Shown one piece after another: positions 45,487 through 54,334 of a stretch of DNA of 64,000 bases. The notes beneath the pieces are model-generated. The model ran no database searches. It was not told the DNA's origin and saw only the letters and a list, made by a program, of their open reading frames with translations. This DNA comes from Methanoregula formicica SMSP (GTDB taxonomy: Archaea; Halobacteriota; Methanomicrobia; Methanomicrobiales; Methanospirillaceae), in the NCBI RefSeq assembly GCF_000327485.1, contig NC_019943.1, forward strand, positions 1,178,001 through 1,242,000, in the 5' to 3' direction. Within the stretch, counting starts at the first letter, position 1. Every line of letters begins with the position of its first letter. The translations under genes and the position numbers were made by a program.

Positions 45487-45592
45487 TCTTCCCGTCTTCC
45501 GCTTCATGGGTGCAGAACCTGAGACGACGCGGTGATTAATATCACTCCGGCCATCCGCTGTTTTTATCATCCCCCTTGTCCAAGGGAATCTT

Positions 45593-46093
45593 ATGAAGAA
45601 ATTCATCCTTCCCATCACCCTCATCTGCCTCATGACTCTCGTAGTCGTGCCGGCGCAGGCATTCACCATGCATTCGCTTTCCATCGACCTTGATCCGGCC
45701 GGCACTGCACAGGTTGACCTGAACTACGAGCTCACGTTCCTCGAACAGGGGGCGGTCTTCTTCAAGATCGCCGACCCAGCAAGCGAACTCCAGAAAGCCT
45801 TTGACACCGGATCTGCGGGCAGGGTAACCGTGATCTCGGCAACCTCTTCGTCCGCCCGTGTCCTCGTGCCCGCGTTTGCTTCGGTCTCGACAAAAGACGG
45901 CGTAACAGTCATGACAACACCGGCCGTCTCATTCGAGCGTGCCGAGAAGGTTTTGAAGAACTACTGGTTTGCGCCGCTCGTTGCCGCGGATTTCTCTCCC
46001 TCGGTGACTACGGTCACATTCCCTGACGGGCAGCGGGAATATTTCTACAACCAGGTCAGCATCCCGTCCGTGAAGCATGTGATGAGCGGGTAA
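45593..46093 (+). CDS. Secreted hypothetical protein (166 aa)
   Basis: A signal peptide is clear: MKKFILPITLICLMTLVVVP followed by AQA, with a mature start near residue 24. The remainder looks like a beta-rich extracellular domain (LDPAGTAQVDLNYELTF, AVFFKIADPASELQKAF). There is no C-terminal membrane anchor or lipobox. I do not recognise the family. It is followed by the MGADAPI peptide gene at 46,134. Confidence 0.7.
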   Translation: MKKFILPITLICLMTLVVVPAQAFTMHSLSIDLDPAGTAQVDLNYELTFLEQGAVFFKIADPASELQKAFDTGSAGRVTVISATSSSARVLVPAFASVSTKDGVTVMTTPAVSFERAEKVLKNYWFAPLVAADFSPSVTTVTFPDGQREYFYNQVSIPSVKHVMSG

Positions 46094-46133
46094 AATTTTT
46101 CTTTCTTGTTCTGAAGAAACCCTATTTGTAAAG

Positions 46134-46286
46134 ATGGGGGCTGATGCTCCCATACCCCTGATTGCGATGCCTGCCGCCGCCGACTCGAAGAACCTGATGG
46201 CTCTTCTCGATTTCGTAACGCGCTATGATGCGAAGCAGCATAGAAAGCTGATGAAAATCCCGGGGATTTTCATGCCCGCAGAATAA
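46134..46286 (+). CDS. Small peptide of the MGADAPI type (50 aa)
   Basis: Begins MGADAPIPLIAMPAAADSKN and ends KIPGIFMPAE. It shares the MGADAPI start and several following residues with the minus-strand peptide at 1,578-1,697. A TATA-like CCTATTTGTA lies only about 12 bases upstream, too close for a standard promoter, so it may be read from further back. Function unknown. The conserved N-terminus with synonymous DNA differences supports translation. Confidence 0.45.
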   Translation: MGADAPIPLIAMPAAADSKNLMALLDFVTRYDAKQHRKLMKIPGIFMPAE

Positions 46287-46333
46287 TTTCTTAAATGGGT
46301 AAAAAACCTGGTTGATATTCGATAATTCTGGAA

Positions 46334-47125
46334 CTATCGCACGTACACCGACCGCTCAACAACACCCTTCCAGTACGCGTCGCACTCATCCGTGCAATAT
46401 CCTGCGCCGACAATCTGGTCCGGGTCGAAGTGGGTCCGGGCGAGTCTGATTGCGCTGTCGTCCGGGTCGAGCAGGAAGATCTTCCTGACCGTATACTCGT
46501 TCATGAGATCGAAGAGTGTCTCCAGCCGGCCTTGCGTGATTGCAGCCTGCTGCTGGTGTTCGAGGATATCCGCAAGGGTTTCGCGGTCCGGTCCGGGAGA
46601 GAAAAAGAAGACCTTCTGGCCGGCAAGCGCGATAAGTTCCGGGTCGTTCGCCTGCTCACAGATCAGGACGTGACCAAAAACTCCCGTGTCCCGCATGGCC
46701 CGCATCAGCGTGCGGTAGATCCCGCAGATCGCATCGTTCCACTCATCGGCATCGCCGTAATACGCGTCCTGTATGCCGAGTGCATGCGGCGCGGGCATGG
46801 CGCACCACGCGTCCTTCTTCTGTACCACGATTGCTGCCGCGTCCTCGATGATGTCGGGCGTATCGGCATGCAGTTCCCCGGTTGCCCGGTTTTCCGCGAT
46901 CCCCTCGATGCACTCGCGGATACGGTCCGCGTAGAATCTTCCCCCGGCGCAGGGCGTCCCGATCCCTGCCGGGAGCTGGGGTGCAAGGGACTGGTCGAGG
47001 CGGTACGTGATGAGGTCAGCAAGCCTGCCCCGGTGCTCTGCGATCCAGTCGGCGAGCACCGCACGGTCCGGGACCGGGGGTTCTGCACCGAATGCCCGCG
47101 TAGGGAGGTCCAGCTGTTTTGCCAT
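46334..47125 (-). CDS. Hypothetical protein (263 aa), possibly archaeal-specific
   Basis: I do not recognise this protein. It is soluble and acidic. Middle features include ICGIYRTLMRAMRDTGVFGHVLI and AGQKVFFFSPGPDRETLADILEHQQQAA, then TVRKIFLLDPDDSAIRLARTHFDPDQI. The alternating hydrophobic strands and helices suggest a Rossmann-like or alpha/beta fold. Several cysteines are scattered (CAGG, CEQAN, CTDECDAYW near the end). It is divergent from metG and separated from it by about 40 bases. Confidence 0.6.
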   Translation of the reverse strand: MAKQLDLPTRAFGAEPPVPDRAVLADWIAEHRGRLADLITYRLDQSLAPQLPAGIGTPCAGGRFYADRIRECIEGIAENRATGELHADTPDIIEDAAAIVVQKKDAWCAMPAPHALGIQDAYYGDADEWNDAICGIYRTLMRAMRDTGVFGHVLICEQANDPELIALAGQKVFFFSPGPDRETLADILEHQQQAAITQGRLETLFDLMNEYTVRKIFLLDPDDSAIRLARTHFDPDQIVGAGYCTDECDAYWKGVVERSVYVR

Positions 47126-47164
47126 CTACAGATCTTATTACGCAGAACCATCTAAAACATAGTG

Positions 47165-49153
47165 ATGAATCAAACGCCGCTGCTCGTCACCTGCGGGCTG
47201 CCGTATACCAACGGCCCCTGCCATCTTGGCCACCTGCGAACATACGTACCTGCCGATGCGTATGTCCGCTACATGCGGCGGGCAGGCGAGGAGGTCGTCT
47301 TCGTCTGCGGTTCGGACAATCACGGGACCCCGATCGTCGTTTCTGCCGAGGAGGCCGGTACAACGCCCCGTGCGCTCTCGGAAAAATACCACAAGCACTT
47401 CGACGAGACGTTCAAGCGGATGGGTGTCGTCTTCGACCGGTTCGGCATGACCGACGACCCGGCCAACCACCACCGGACGCAGGACATTGTCACGCGGCTC
47501 CAGGAGAACGGCTACATCTACAAGCAGGTCGTCCACCAGGCCTACTGCACGAAGTGCAAGCGGTTCCTGCCCGACCGGTACGTGGAGGGGGTCTGCCCCC
47601 ACTGCGGCAAGCCGGCCCGGGGCGACGAGTGCGACCAGGGATGCGGCAAGCACCTGGAGCCCGGCGAGATCAAGGACCCGGTCTGCAAGGTCTGCGGCAC
47701 GAAGGCGGAGTTCCGGGACCAGGAACATTTCTTTTTCAAACTCTCGGAGTTCCGGGACTTCCTCCTCCCGCATCTCGACCAGCTCCGGGGCACGACCAAT
47801 GCGAAGAACTATGCCATCGGCTGGATCAAGGACGAACTCCATGACTGGTGCATCACGCGGACGCTTGACTGGGGCGTGAAGTTCCCGGGCCGCGACGACC
47901 TCGTGGTCTATGTCTGGGTCGATGCCCCGATCGGCTACATCGCGTTCACCGAGGAATGGGCGAAGGCGAACAATAAAGACTGGAAGCGGTACTGGTGCGG
48001 GGACAACCGCGTCACACACTTCATTGGCGGCGACATCATCTACCACCACGCGATCTTCTGGCCCGCCCTCCTGAAGGGTGCGGGGTACGGGGTGCCGCAC
48101 GCGGTTGTTGCAAGCGGGATGGTCAAAGTCGACGACCACAAGTTCTCGAAGTCCCGGGGCTACGTGGTCTGGACCAACGACGACTATCTCGACAAGGGCC
48201 TGCCGGTCGATTACCTCCGGTACTACCTCCTCTCGTACACGAGCCACACCAAGGAGCTGAACTTTGCCTGGCCGCTCTTTGCGGAGCGGATCAATAACGA
48301 GGTTGTCAATATCTTCGGCAACTTCGTGTACCGGACGCTCTACTTTGCCCAGAAAGAGTTCGAAGGTATTCCCGCGGGAGATGTCGACCCGGCGATCATG
48401 GCCGAGATTGAAAAGACACTCGCGAATGTTGACCAGCTGATGCGGGACTACGAGTTCAAGGGAGCGGTCGATGCGGTGATGGGCCTTGCCGCGTTCGGGA
48501 ACACCTACATCCAGACGAACGCCCCGTGGAAACTGGTCAAGACCGACCGGGCTGCGGCAGCGCAGGTGATCAAGAACGCCTGCCAGATCGTCAAAGCCCT
48601 CGCGCTCCTCATCCAGCCGGTGATGCCGGAGGCGGCGGAGCGGTGCTGGAAGGAGCTCGGGTTCTATGACGAGGTGGCAAAACACCCGGTCAGCGATGCG
48701 CTGCACGCGGTACCCGAGGCCTGCCTCAAGCCCCCGACCCCCCTCTTTGTGAAGATGGAAGAGGCGCAGGTGAAGGAGCTTGACGCGCTCCTCCAGAAAC
48801 GCGTTGCCGATGCGAACAAGAAAGCGGAGAAGATCCCCGTGGTAACTTTCGAAGAATTCCAGAAACTCGACCTGCGGACCGGAAAAGTCCTGTCCGCTGA
48901 GCCCGTGCCGAAGTCGAACAAGCTCTTAAAACTGATGGTGGATATCGGGAGCGAGAAGCGCCAGATCGTTGCGGGCATGCAGCAGTTCTACAAGCCCGAG
49001 GAGATTGTCGGGATGGACGTTGTCGTGGTCACGAACCTTGCCCCCGCGAAGATCTTCGGGGTCGAGAGCAACGGCATGGTGCTCGCTGCCGGGGACGCGG
49101 CCTCGCTGCTCGTGCCGCTGAAGCCGGTCGAGCCGGGCACGAAGATCCGGTAA
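47165..49153 (+). CDS. metG: Methionyl-tRNA synthetase
   Basis: A 662-residue class I synthetase that charges tRNA-Met. The HIGH-type motif is [15 protein letters not shown], the zinc knuckles [29 protein letters not shown] span about residues 125-180, and the KMSKS-type loop is HKFSKSRGY near residue 327. From about residue 560 it carries an EMAP/Trbp-like tRNA-binding domain ([15 protein letters not shown]). The ATG at 47,165 is chosen. A GTG three bases earlier is in frame. The T-tract after the stop is a good terminator. Confidence 0.95.
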   Translation: MNQTPLLVTCGLPYTNGPCHLGHLRTYVPADAYVRYMRRAGEEVVFVCGSDNHGTPIVVSAEEAGTTPRALSEKYHKHFDETFKRMGVVFDRFGMTDDPANHHRTQDIVTRLQENGYIYKQVVHQAYCTKCKRFLPDRYVEGVCPHCGKPARGDECDQGCGKHLEPGEIKDPVCKVCGTKAEFRDQEHFFFKLSEFRDFLLPHLDQLRGTTNAKNYAIGWIKDELHDWCITRTLDWGVKFPGRDDLVVYVWVDAPIGYIAFTEEWAKANNKDWKRYWCGDNRVTHFIGGDIIYHHAIFWPALLKGAGYGVPHAVVASGMVKVDDHKFSKSRGYVVWTNDDYLDKGLPVDYLRYYLLSYTSHTKELNFAWPLFAERINNEVVNIFGNFVYRTLYFAQKEFEGIPAGDVDPAIMAEIEKTLANVDQLMRDYEFKGAVDAVMGLAAFGNTYIQTNAPWKLVKTDRAAAAQVIKNACQIVKALALLIQPVMPEAAERCWKELGFYDEVAKHPVSDALHAVPEACLKPPTPLFVKMEEAQVKELDALLQKRVADANKKAEKIPVVTFEEFQKLDLRTGKVLSAEPVPKSNKLLKLMVDIGSEKRQIVAGMQQFYKPEEIVGMDVVVVTNLAPAKIFGVESNGMVLAAGDAASLLVPLKPVEPGTKIR

Positions 49154-49840
49154 CTGTTTTTCTTTTTCCTTTTTTTAAGAAGAGGAGTGGACTGTGCCGG
49201 GCTGGTCTCCCGGCACAGCGGTATGGAACAATGACTGAACCGTCCCGTGTGCAAAGGACAGTTACATCAGGGTGCTGGTGAAAGTGAGGAGTCACGGTGG
49301 CGCGAAACAATCGTGGTCGTGCGCCAGTTCTCGCTCGGTGCGATCTCCCGGATCCATCCCATTGCCGGCATCCGGTGCGGTCGTGCACGGGTGCCGGCCG
49401 GGGATCCTTCCCGGGCATTCTGGTGTGCGGGAGGAAGGTGTGTGCCCGGGGCCGGGTTGTCTTGTGAGGTCATGGCATGGTCTCCTGGCTTTTTGCCACA
49501 GGACGCTTGCTGGTGTCCTGAAGGCAGTAAGCCCGCTGGTGGTCTGTGCTATCCGGGACATGTACGGAAGGCCACCGGGGAGAGGGTGCCGGGGAAAGTG
49601 TGCCGGCAGCCGTTCTCCCGCAGACCTCCACGACAGGTCTTGCCGGATACGAGTGCTTCTTTGCCTGCATGGGGCAAACGAAACACTCTGATCAGAACAT
49701 CGGGTGCTGCTGCACATATATTGGTAAAATAGCGAAGGTGCGCTGATCAAACCGCGCGGTTATACCAAAGAACGCGGAGATCGGGCCGCTTATACCACGG
49801 ATCCTGCCCGGCCCACCGGGGTGCAGGGCCAGGGAGGTCT
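49154..49840. other. 687-base gap with many hairpins and no clear gene
   Basis: Open frames here have proline-, serine- and arginine-rich compositions typical of non-coding GC-rich DNA. Perfect local inverted repeats are dense: GCCGGCA/TGCCGGC (49,364-49,398), CCGGGCA/TGCCCGG (49,411-49,449), CAGGAC/GTCCTG (49,499-49,520), AGACCT/AGGTCT (49,622-49,640) and TTTGCC/GGCAAA (49,660-49,678). AACCGCGCGGTT (49,750-49,761) is a perfect palindrome. A minus-strand TATA-like CAATATATGTG lies near 49,715-49,727. A structured RNA read leftward is possible. Confidence 0.45.
49156..49177 (+). terminator. T-tract terminator after metG
   Basis: Three T-rich runs, the last of seven T residues, begin two bases after the metG stop. 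This is the usual archaeal termination signal. Confidence 0.6.
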
Positions 49841-50347
49841 TCACTCCCATATCTGCCGGCTGGTGACAAACGACTGCCTGCACTTGGCGTAGAACTGCTG
49901 GTGGCACTCCTCGGCAGGCCAGAATGTCGTGGCGGGGAGGATCTCCGTCCTGATGGGCCGGTCTCCGTACCGCCTTTCTGCCGCCAGCCGGTCGCGGGAG
50001 GCTGTTGCTGCCGCTCTCTGTTCTTCGTCATGGTAAAAGATCACGGACCGGTACTGCGGGCCGGAATAATCCCCCTGCCCGCCTTCCTGCGTCGGGTTGT
50101 GCATCTCCCAGAACGCATCGAGGAGCGCCTCGTAGGAGATAACCGCCGGATCAAAGACAACGCCCACTGCCTCCGCGTGGCCGGTGGTGCCCGCGGCAAC
50201 CTGCTCGTAGGTGGGTTCCGGGACAGTGCCCCCGGTATAGCCCACGACCGTTTCCAGTACCCCGTCGAGGTTCCGGAATGCGGCCTCGACATCCCAGAAG
50301 CAGCCGGCGGCAAACGTGGCTTTCCGGTACACCGGGTCACCTGTCAT
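49841..50347 (-). CDS. msrA: Peptide methionine sulfoxide reductase A
   Basis: A 168-residue MsrA that reduces the S form of methionine sulfoxide in proteins. The catalytic motif is AAGCFWDVEAAF, with the nucleophilic Cys near residue 15. GYTGGTVPEPTYEQV, GHAEAVGVVFDP and YRSVIFYHDEEQ are also typical. There is no MsrB domain. It stands just before sixA on the same strand, with about 60 bases between. A repair enzyme for oxidised proteins in an anaerobe. Confidence 0.94.
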   Translation of the reverse strand: MTGDPVYRKATFAAGCFWDVEAAFRNLDGVLETVVGYTGGTVPEPTYEQVAAGTTGHAEAVGVVFDPAVISYEALLDAFWEMHNPTQEGGQGDYSGPQYRSVIFYHDEEQRAAATASRDRLAAERRYGDRPIRTEILPATTFWPAEECHQQFYAKCRQSFVTSRQIWE

Positions 50348-50409
50348 GGATCAATCGTTGGTGTCAGGGATTTTTGGGTGTTGCGATAGGATGCGAAAAA
50401 GCGTCCCTC

Positions 50410-50904
50410 TCACTTCCGCAGGGTCATCTGCTTTGCCGTGAGGAGCCAGTGGAGCTCCCCGGACGGGCGCTGGGTGAAGGAGACGTCGCGGATCTTTGCG
50501 AGCCCTCCCTTGGTCATCGCGATCCCCGCATCTTCGGTTCCCGAGATGATCCTGCTGATGAGCGAGGAGAGGAGCGGCTCGTGGCCTACGAGAAGAATGG
50601 CAGAGGGTTTCCCATGACGGCTGATCTCGTGGCAGACGGCATCCGGTTCGCCGCCCGGCACAAGCACATTCCATGATGCCGGCTTCTTCTTGTATTTCAG
50701 GACGCCGGCAATGATCGCGGCAGTTTCCTGCGCCCGGGCAAGCGGGCTTGCAGCGATGAGATCGAACTCCAGATCCTGCGCGGCCAAAAAGAGCCCGACG
50801 CCGAGGATCTCTTCGGAGCCCTTCTTTGTCAGCCGGCGCGCAGCATCGCCACCTTCTGGTGTGTTCTCCTCCGCTTTCCCGTGCCGCAGAATATAGATAT
50901 CCAC
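50410..50904 (-). CDS. sixA: Phosphohistidine phosphatase SixA-like
   Basis: A 164-residue histidine-phosphatase-superfamily protein. The catalytic motif IYILRHGKAEENTPEG is at the N-terminus, with the second arm ASPLARAQETAAII and the late histidine AILLVGHEPLLSSLIS. SixA dephosphorylates histidine-phosphorylated signalling proteins in bacteria. The target here is unknown. Complete and of normal length for the family. Confidence 0.85.
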   Translation of the reverse strand: MDIYILRHGKAEENTPEGGDAARRLTKKGSEEILGVGLFLAAQDLEFDLIAASPLARAQETAAIIAGVLKYKKKPASWNVLVPGGEPDAVCHEISRHGKPSAILLVGHEPLLSSLISRIISGTEDAGIAMTKGGLAKIRDVSFTQRPSGELHWLLTAKQMTLRK

Positions 50905-50966
50905 ATCCTGTCTGGTGTGCTGTCAGGGGATAAGCATTATGAAAAAAAGATGCCCGTTTCCGAAAG

Positions 50967-52061
50967 TTACGAATCCCTCTTCCGGCAGCAGAGAACGATG
51001 AGAACCAGGCTGACTGCAGCAAGGGCAGTAACGGTTTCAAACCCGGGGACTGTTTTCCGGGTGGAGAGCCCGGTGACAAATTCCGAGGTCGAGCCGGCAG
51101 CAATCTCTGTTGAGGTCTCGAAGTCCTGGTACCCGTCCAGGACAAGCCGGATCTTGTGCGGCCCGGGAGAGAGCCCGGGGATGGTTGCCGGGCTGATGCC
51201 TTTCATCTGCCCGTCAATGAACACGAGCGCACCGGGCGGGGTTGTCGTGATCGAGAGGGAACCGGTTGTTGCCGCTGCCGGCTGTGGTGCGGGGGTGCCC
51301 GGGGTCTCCTGTACTGCTGTAGCGGGAACTGACGGGGAATCTGTTGCCGGAATGGACGATTGCCGGGCAAGGGATGCGATGACCTGCGGGGAATCCGCGG
51401 TAACGGTCACTTCCCGGACCACGTCCTCGTATCCCTCAAGCCTCAGTGTCACGGTATGCCGGCCATTGGACACGGCTTTGAGGGTGACGGGAGTAATCCC
51501 CCGCAGGGTGTTGTCCAGGAAGACGTTTGCCCCCTCCGGTTCCGAAGTGATGACAATCTGGCCGTACTCCGGGGTTGGCGTGGGGGTGGGTTTGCCGATG
51601 AGGTGCCTGATCTCCGTAACTGACGATGTGATCACCCTGCTCCGCGCATCCAGTTCCTGCACCGTGATAAGGGGGAGCTCTGTCCCCTCAGGAGTAGCCG
51701 CAGGGACCTGGCCTTTCAGCGCGATATCGACAACGACTTCCTCGTTTGCAGGATAAGAGAGCTCGTATCCCCCGATGGTCAGGATCTTCCCACGATCGGC
51801 AGGCCGGGTGTTCTCTACGCCGCCTATGATTACCGTATAGACCCAGACCGGGTCGTCGAGCGTTGTCACGAACTGGAGGTCGTCAAAGGCGGAGAACGGG
51901 GTGCCCGAGGCAACATACACCTTCGTGGTCACGTTCACGGAATCACCGGGATTGAGGATGGTGGGATCCACGGTCGTTGAGGAGACAGAGAACGCCGTCA
52001 CGCAGGGGACGAGGAGGAGCAGGACAAGAAATGCGCCCCATTTCAGGCAAGAAGTATGCAT
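50967..52061 (-). CDS. Secreted PEGA-domain protein with a PGF-type C-terminal anchor
   Basis: A 364-residue surface protein. It has a signal peptide (ending near LVPCVTAF) and an N-terminal beta-rich domain, then a PEGA domain (GQIVITSEPEGANVFLDN), a Pro/Thr/Ala-rich linker, and a second PEGA domain (SLSITTTPPGALVFIDG). The C-terminus is TVPGFETVTALAAVSLVLIV followed by basic residues. This matches the PGF-CTERM pattern, in which an archaeosortase removes the segment and attaches the protein to lipid. PEGA domains are thought to contact S-layer material. It is transcribed away from guaB. Confidence 0.88.
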   Translation of the reverse strand: MHTSCLKWGAFLVLLLLVPCVTAFSVSSTTVDPTILNPGDSVNVTTKVYVASGTPFSAFDDLQFVTTLDDPVWVYTVIIGGVENTRPADRGKILTIGGYELSYPANEEVVVDIALKGQVPAATPEGTELPLITVQELDARSRVITSSVTEIRHLIGKPTPTPTPEYGQIVITSEPEGANVFLDNTLRGITPVTLKAVSNGRHTVTLRLEGYEDVVREVTVTADSPQVIASLARQSSIPATDSPSVPATAVQETPGTPAPQPAAATTGSLSITTTPPGALVFIDGQMKGISPATIPGLSPGPHKIRLVLDGYQDFETSTEIAAGSTSEFVTGLSTRKTVPGFETVTALAAVSLVLIVLCCRKRDS

Positions 52062-52127
52062 AGGATCACGTTAGGATACGGTAAACCGCCGGATCTTATT
52101 ATCCTGCCGGAGAACGCGGGTGAAAAA

Positions 52128-53597
52128 TTACTCGAAGAGCCGGTAATTCGGCGCTTCATCGGTGATCATGATGTTGTGCGGGTGGCTCTCGGTCATGCCG
52201 GCGTTGGTGATCCGGACGAACCGGGCCTTCGTGTGCATGTCGGCAATGGTCTTTGCACCGGAATATCCCATCGCGGACTTGAGCCCGCCAACGAGCTGGT
52301 AGATCACTTCACCCACGTGGCCGACATAGGGGGTGACTCCCTCAACGCCCTCGGGAACGAATTTCGTGCTGCCGATCTCCTTCTTCTGGAAGTACCGGTC
52401 GCTTGACTGCCCGCTGCTCATCACGCCAAGGGAACCCATGCCGCGGTACTGCTTGTACCGGCGGCCTTTCATCGTGATGACCTTGCCGGGCGATTCGTCG
52501 GTCCCGGCAAACATGCTGCCCATCATGACGGTGTCTGCCCCGGCCGCAATGGCTTTTGCCACATCCCCGCTGAACCGGACACCGCCGTCCGAGATGACCG
52601 GGACGCCTGCCTCGTGGGCAACCTCTGCAACCTGCGCAACGGCCGTGATCTGCGGGACGCCGGTCCCGGCAACGATGCGGGTCGTGCAGATGGAGCCCGG
52701 GCCGATTCCCACCTTGATGCCGTCAACGCCGGCATCGAGCAGTGCCGCTGCCGCCTCCTTTGTCGCGATGTTCCCGGCAACCACCTCTGCGTTCACGCTG
52801 CCCGCGATCTCCTTCACGGCTGCAACCACTTTCATGTTATGGCCGTGGGCGCAGTCCACGACAAGGGCGTCTGCCCCGTTCTGGTCCAGGAGTTCGGCGC
52901 GGGCAAAGTCGAACGGGCCGACGGCAGCAGCCACGCGGAGGTTGCCTCGCTTGTCCCGGCAGGCAAGCGGGTACTGGCGTTTCTCCAGGATGTCCTGCAT
53001 GGTGACGATACCGATCAGTTTGCCTTTGTCATTGACAATCGGGAGCCGCTCCACCTTGCTCGTGTACATGATCTCAAGGGCCTTCTCAGCAGTGATGTCC
53101 TCGCCGCCCACGATGGGCTTCCTTGTCATGATGGTGGTGATCTTCTCATTACCGCTCTTCTGCACGATGGCCCTGACGTCCCGCCGGCTCACGATACCGA
53201 TGATCTTCTCCTTCGCAACAACCGGAACCCCGCCAATATTGTACTGGTGCATGAGGTTCTCGGCGTCAGAGACCGTTGCCGTGTCCTCGACATAGAGCAC
53301 GTCGCGTTCGATGAGCTCCTCTGCCTGCTTGACAGCAACGACTTCCTGCATTTCGTGCTCGGGCGTCATGTTCCGGTGGATGACACCGATGCCACCAAGG
53401 CGGGCGAGCGTGATGGCCATCTGTGCTTCGGTCACGGTATCCATTGCAGCAGAGACGAGCGGGATATTGACGCCGATATTCTTCGAGAACCGCGAGCATG
53501 TGTCGGTCTCGGACGGTTCGACCCATGAGGCCTGCGGCTCCAGCAGGACATCGTCGAAGGTTAAGGAGAGGGGGACTTCCAGTTTTTCCACAAACAT
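52128..53597 (-). CDS. guaB: IMP dehydrogenase
   Basis: A 489-residue enzyme that oxidises IMP to XMP in guanine nucleotide synthesis. The TIM barrel is split by two CBS domains (about residues 95-205), which bind adenine nucleotides. The catalytic loop is GPGSICTTRIVAGTGVPQ with the active-site cysteine, and the flap has KQYRGMGSLGVM. The ATG at 53,597 follows GGTGATG, which overlaps the stop of mfnB, so the two are translationally linked. Two further in-frame starts upstream are possible. Confidence 0.94.
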   Translation of the reverse strand: MFVEKLEVPLSLTFDDVLLEPQASWVEPSETDTCSRFSKNIGVNIPLVSAAMDTVTEAQMAITLARLGGIGVIHRNMTPEHEMQEVVAVKQAEELIERDVLYVEDTATVSDAENLMHQYNIGGVPVVAKEKIIGIVSRRDVRAIVQKSGNEKITTIMTRKPIVGGEDITAEKALEIMYTSKVERLPIVNDKGKLIGIVTMQDILEKRQYPLACRDKRGNLRVAAAVGPFDFARAELLDQNGADALVVDCAHGHNMKVVAAVKEIAGSVNAEVVAGNIATKEAAAALLDAGVDGIKVGIGPGSICTTRIVAGTGVPQITAVAQVAEVAHEAGVPVISDGGVRFSGDVAKAIAAGADTVMMGSMFAGTDESPGKVITMKGRRYKQYRGMGSLGVMSSGQSSDRYFQKKEIGSTKFVPEGVEGVTPYVGHVGEVIYQLVGGLKSAMGYSGAKTIADMHTKARFVRITNAGMTESHPHNIMITDEAPNYRLFE

Positions 53598-53602
53598 GAT
53601 CA

Positions 53603-54289
53603 TCACCGGATCAGCGCAAGCGCCTTGTTGATCAGGTCTTCACGAACCGTTGCATTCCGGTCGCCGCCACAGACCATCCCCCGGACACCGATGATCTCGG
53701 GGTTGATCCGTTTGAGTGCATCCAGGTCCTCGAACTTCAGGGCACCGGCAAGGGCAGTGCCAAGGCCGAGTTTCCGGTTTCCTTCTGTGAACGAGAGGAG
53801 TGCTTTCTCGTCCATGAAGGCAAAGGTGCTCTGGCGGTCCTTGATGCCGGTATCGATCATGGCAAAGTCAGCCCCGCACTCAGCGGCGATGGGGGCCATA
53901 TCGAACGGGGAGATGGTATGCATCCGTTCGTAGTCGGAGTACGCGGCGATGACGACAAACTTCCGGGGGAACGGTTCCTTGACTGCCCTGACAACGGCGG
54001 CAATGAGATCGCGGGCCTGTTCTTTTCCCTCGAACGCGAGCCCTATCTTGACATAGTCAGCCCCGGCACAGGCAGCGCCGTACGCAGCAAGGGCAGCCCC
54101 GCCGGGTCTGAAGTCGAAATCCCCGATGGCAGCGCTCACCGGTTTTTGGGCGAATTCCTTGATCTCACGGATCACCCAGGGGAAATTGGCACCGAGCGAG
54201 CCTTCGGATGGTTTCTTGACGTCGATGATGTCAGCGGCGACGGAGTGCCTGGCTTCGTCGATAGAGCTGGGGCTGACCAACAATTGCAT
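53603..54289 (-). CDS. mfnB: (5-Formylfuran-3-yl)methyl phosphate synthase MfnB
   Basis: A 228-residue MfnB/DUF556 protein. It converts two glyceraldehyde-3-phosphate molecules to the furan precursor of methanofuran, the first C1 carrier of methanogenesis. Typical segments: LLVSPSSIDEARHSV, ADIIDVKKPSEGSLGANFPWVI, AIGDFDFRPGGAALAAYGA, ADYVKIGLAFEG and FAMIDTGIKDRQSTF. The ATG at 54,289 is about 24 bases from a TATA-like element, so the mRNA is probably leaderless. It runs into guaB. Confidence 0.93.
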   Translation of the reverse strand: MQLLVSPSSIDEARHSVAADIIDVKKPSEGSLGANFPWVIREIKEFAQKPVSAAIGDFDFRPGGAALAAYGAACAGADYVKIGLAFEGKEQARDLIAAVVRAVKEPFPRKFVVIAAYSDYERMHTISPFDMAPIAAECGADFAMIDTGIKDRQSTFAFMDEKALLSFTEGNRKLGLGTALAGALKFEDLDALKRINPEIIGVRGMVCGGDRNATVREDLINKALALIR

Positions 54290-54310
54290 AAGATTTAATG
54301 ATCTTTTGAC

Positions 54311-54316
54311 ATAATA
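54311..54316. promoter_or_regulatory. Central TATA element shared by two divergent leaderless genes
   Basis: ATAATA lies almost exactly midway between the mfnB start (54,289) and the hisA/hisF-related start (54,335). The gap is only 45 bases, and the element is about 24 and 22 bases from the two starts. Both mRNAs would begin at or beside their ATG. Confidence 0.55.
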
Positions 54317-54334
54317 GTGGTTTTGGGTTCGTCT

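Noticed and set aside
44191-45705. Upstream extension of the Kef antiporter frame to about 1,173 residues
   Set aside because: It would run through tRNA-Phe and antisense to the DHH gene. The ATG at 44,190 has a strong ribosome site.
49470-49695. Possible RNase P RNA or SRP RNA on the minus strand
   Set aside because: A stretch resembles the ACAG...GGCTTAC part of RNase P RNA, but the paired conserved region that should lie about 300 bases away is absent, and no SRP helix 8 motif was found.
49247-49750. Overlapping open frames of 150-160 residues on both strands
   Set aside because: Both have proline-, serine- and arginine-rich, low-complexity translations without motifs. The dense inverted repeats point to non-coding DNA.
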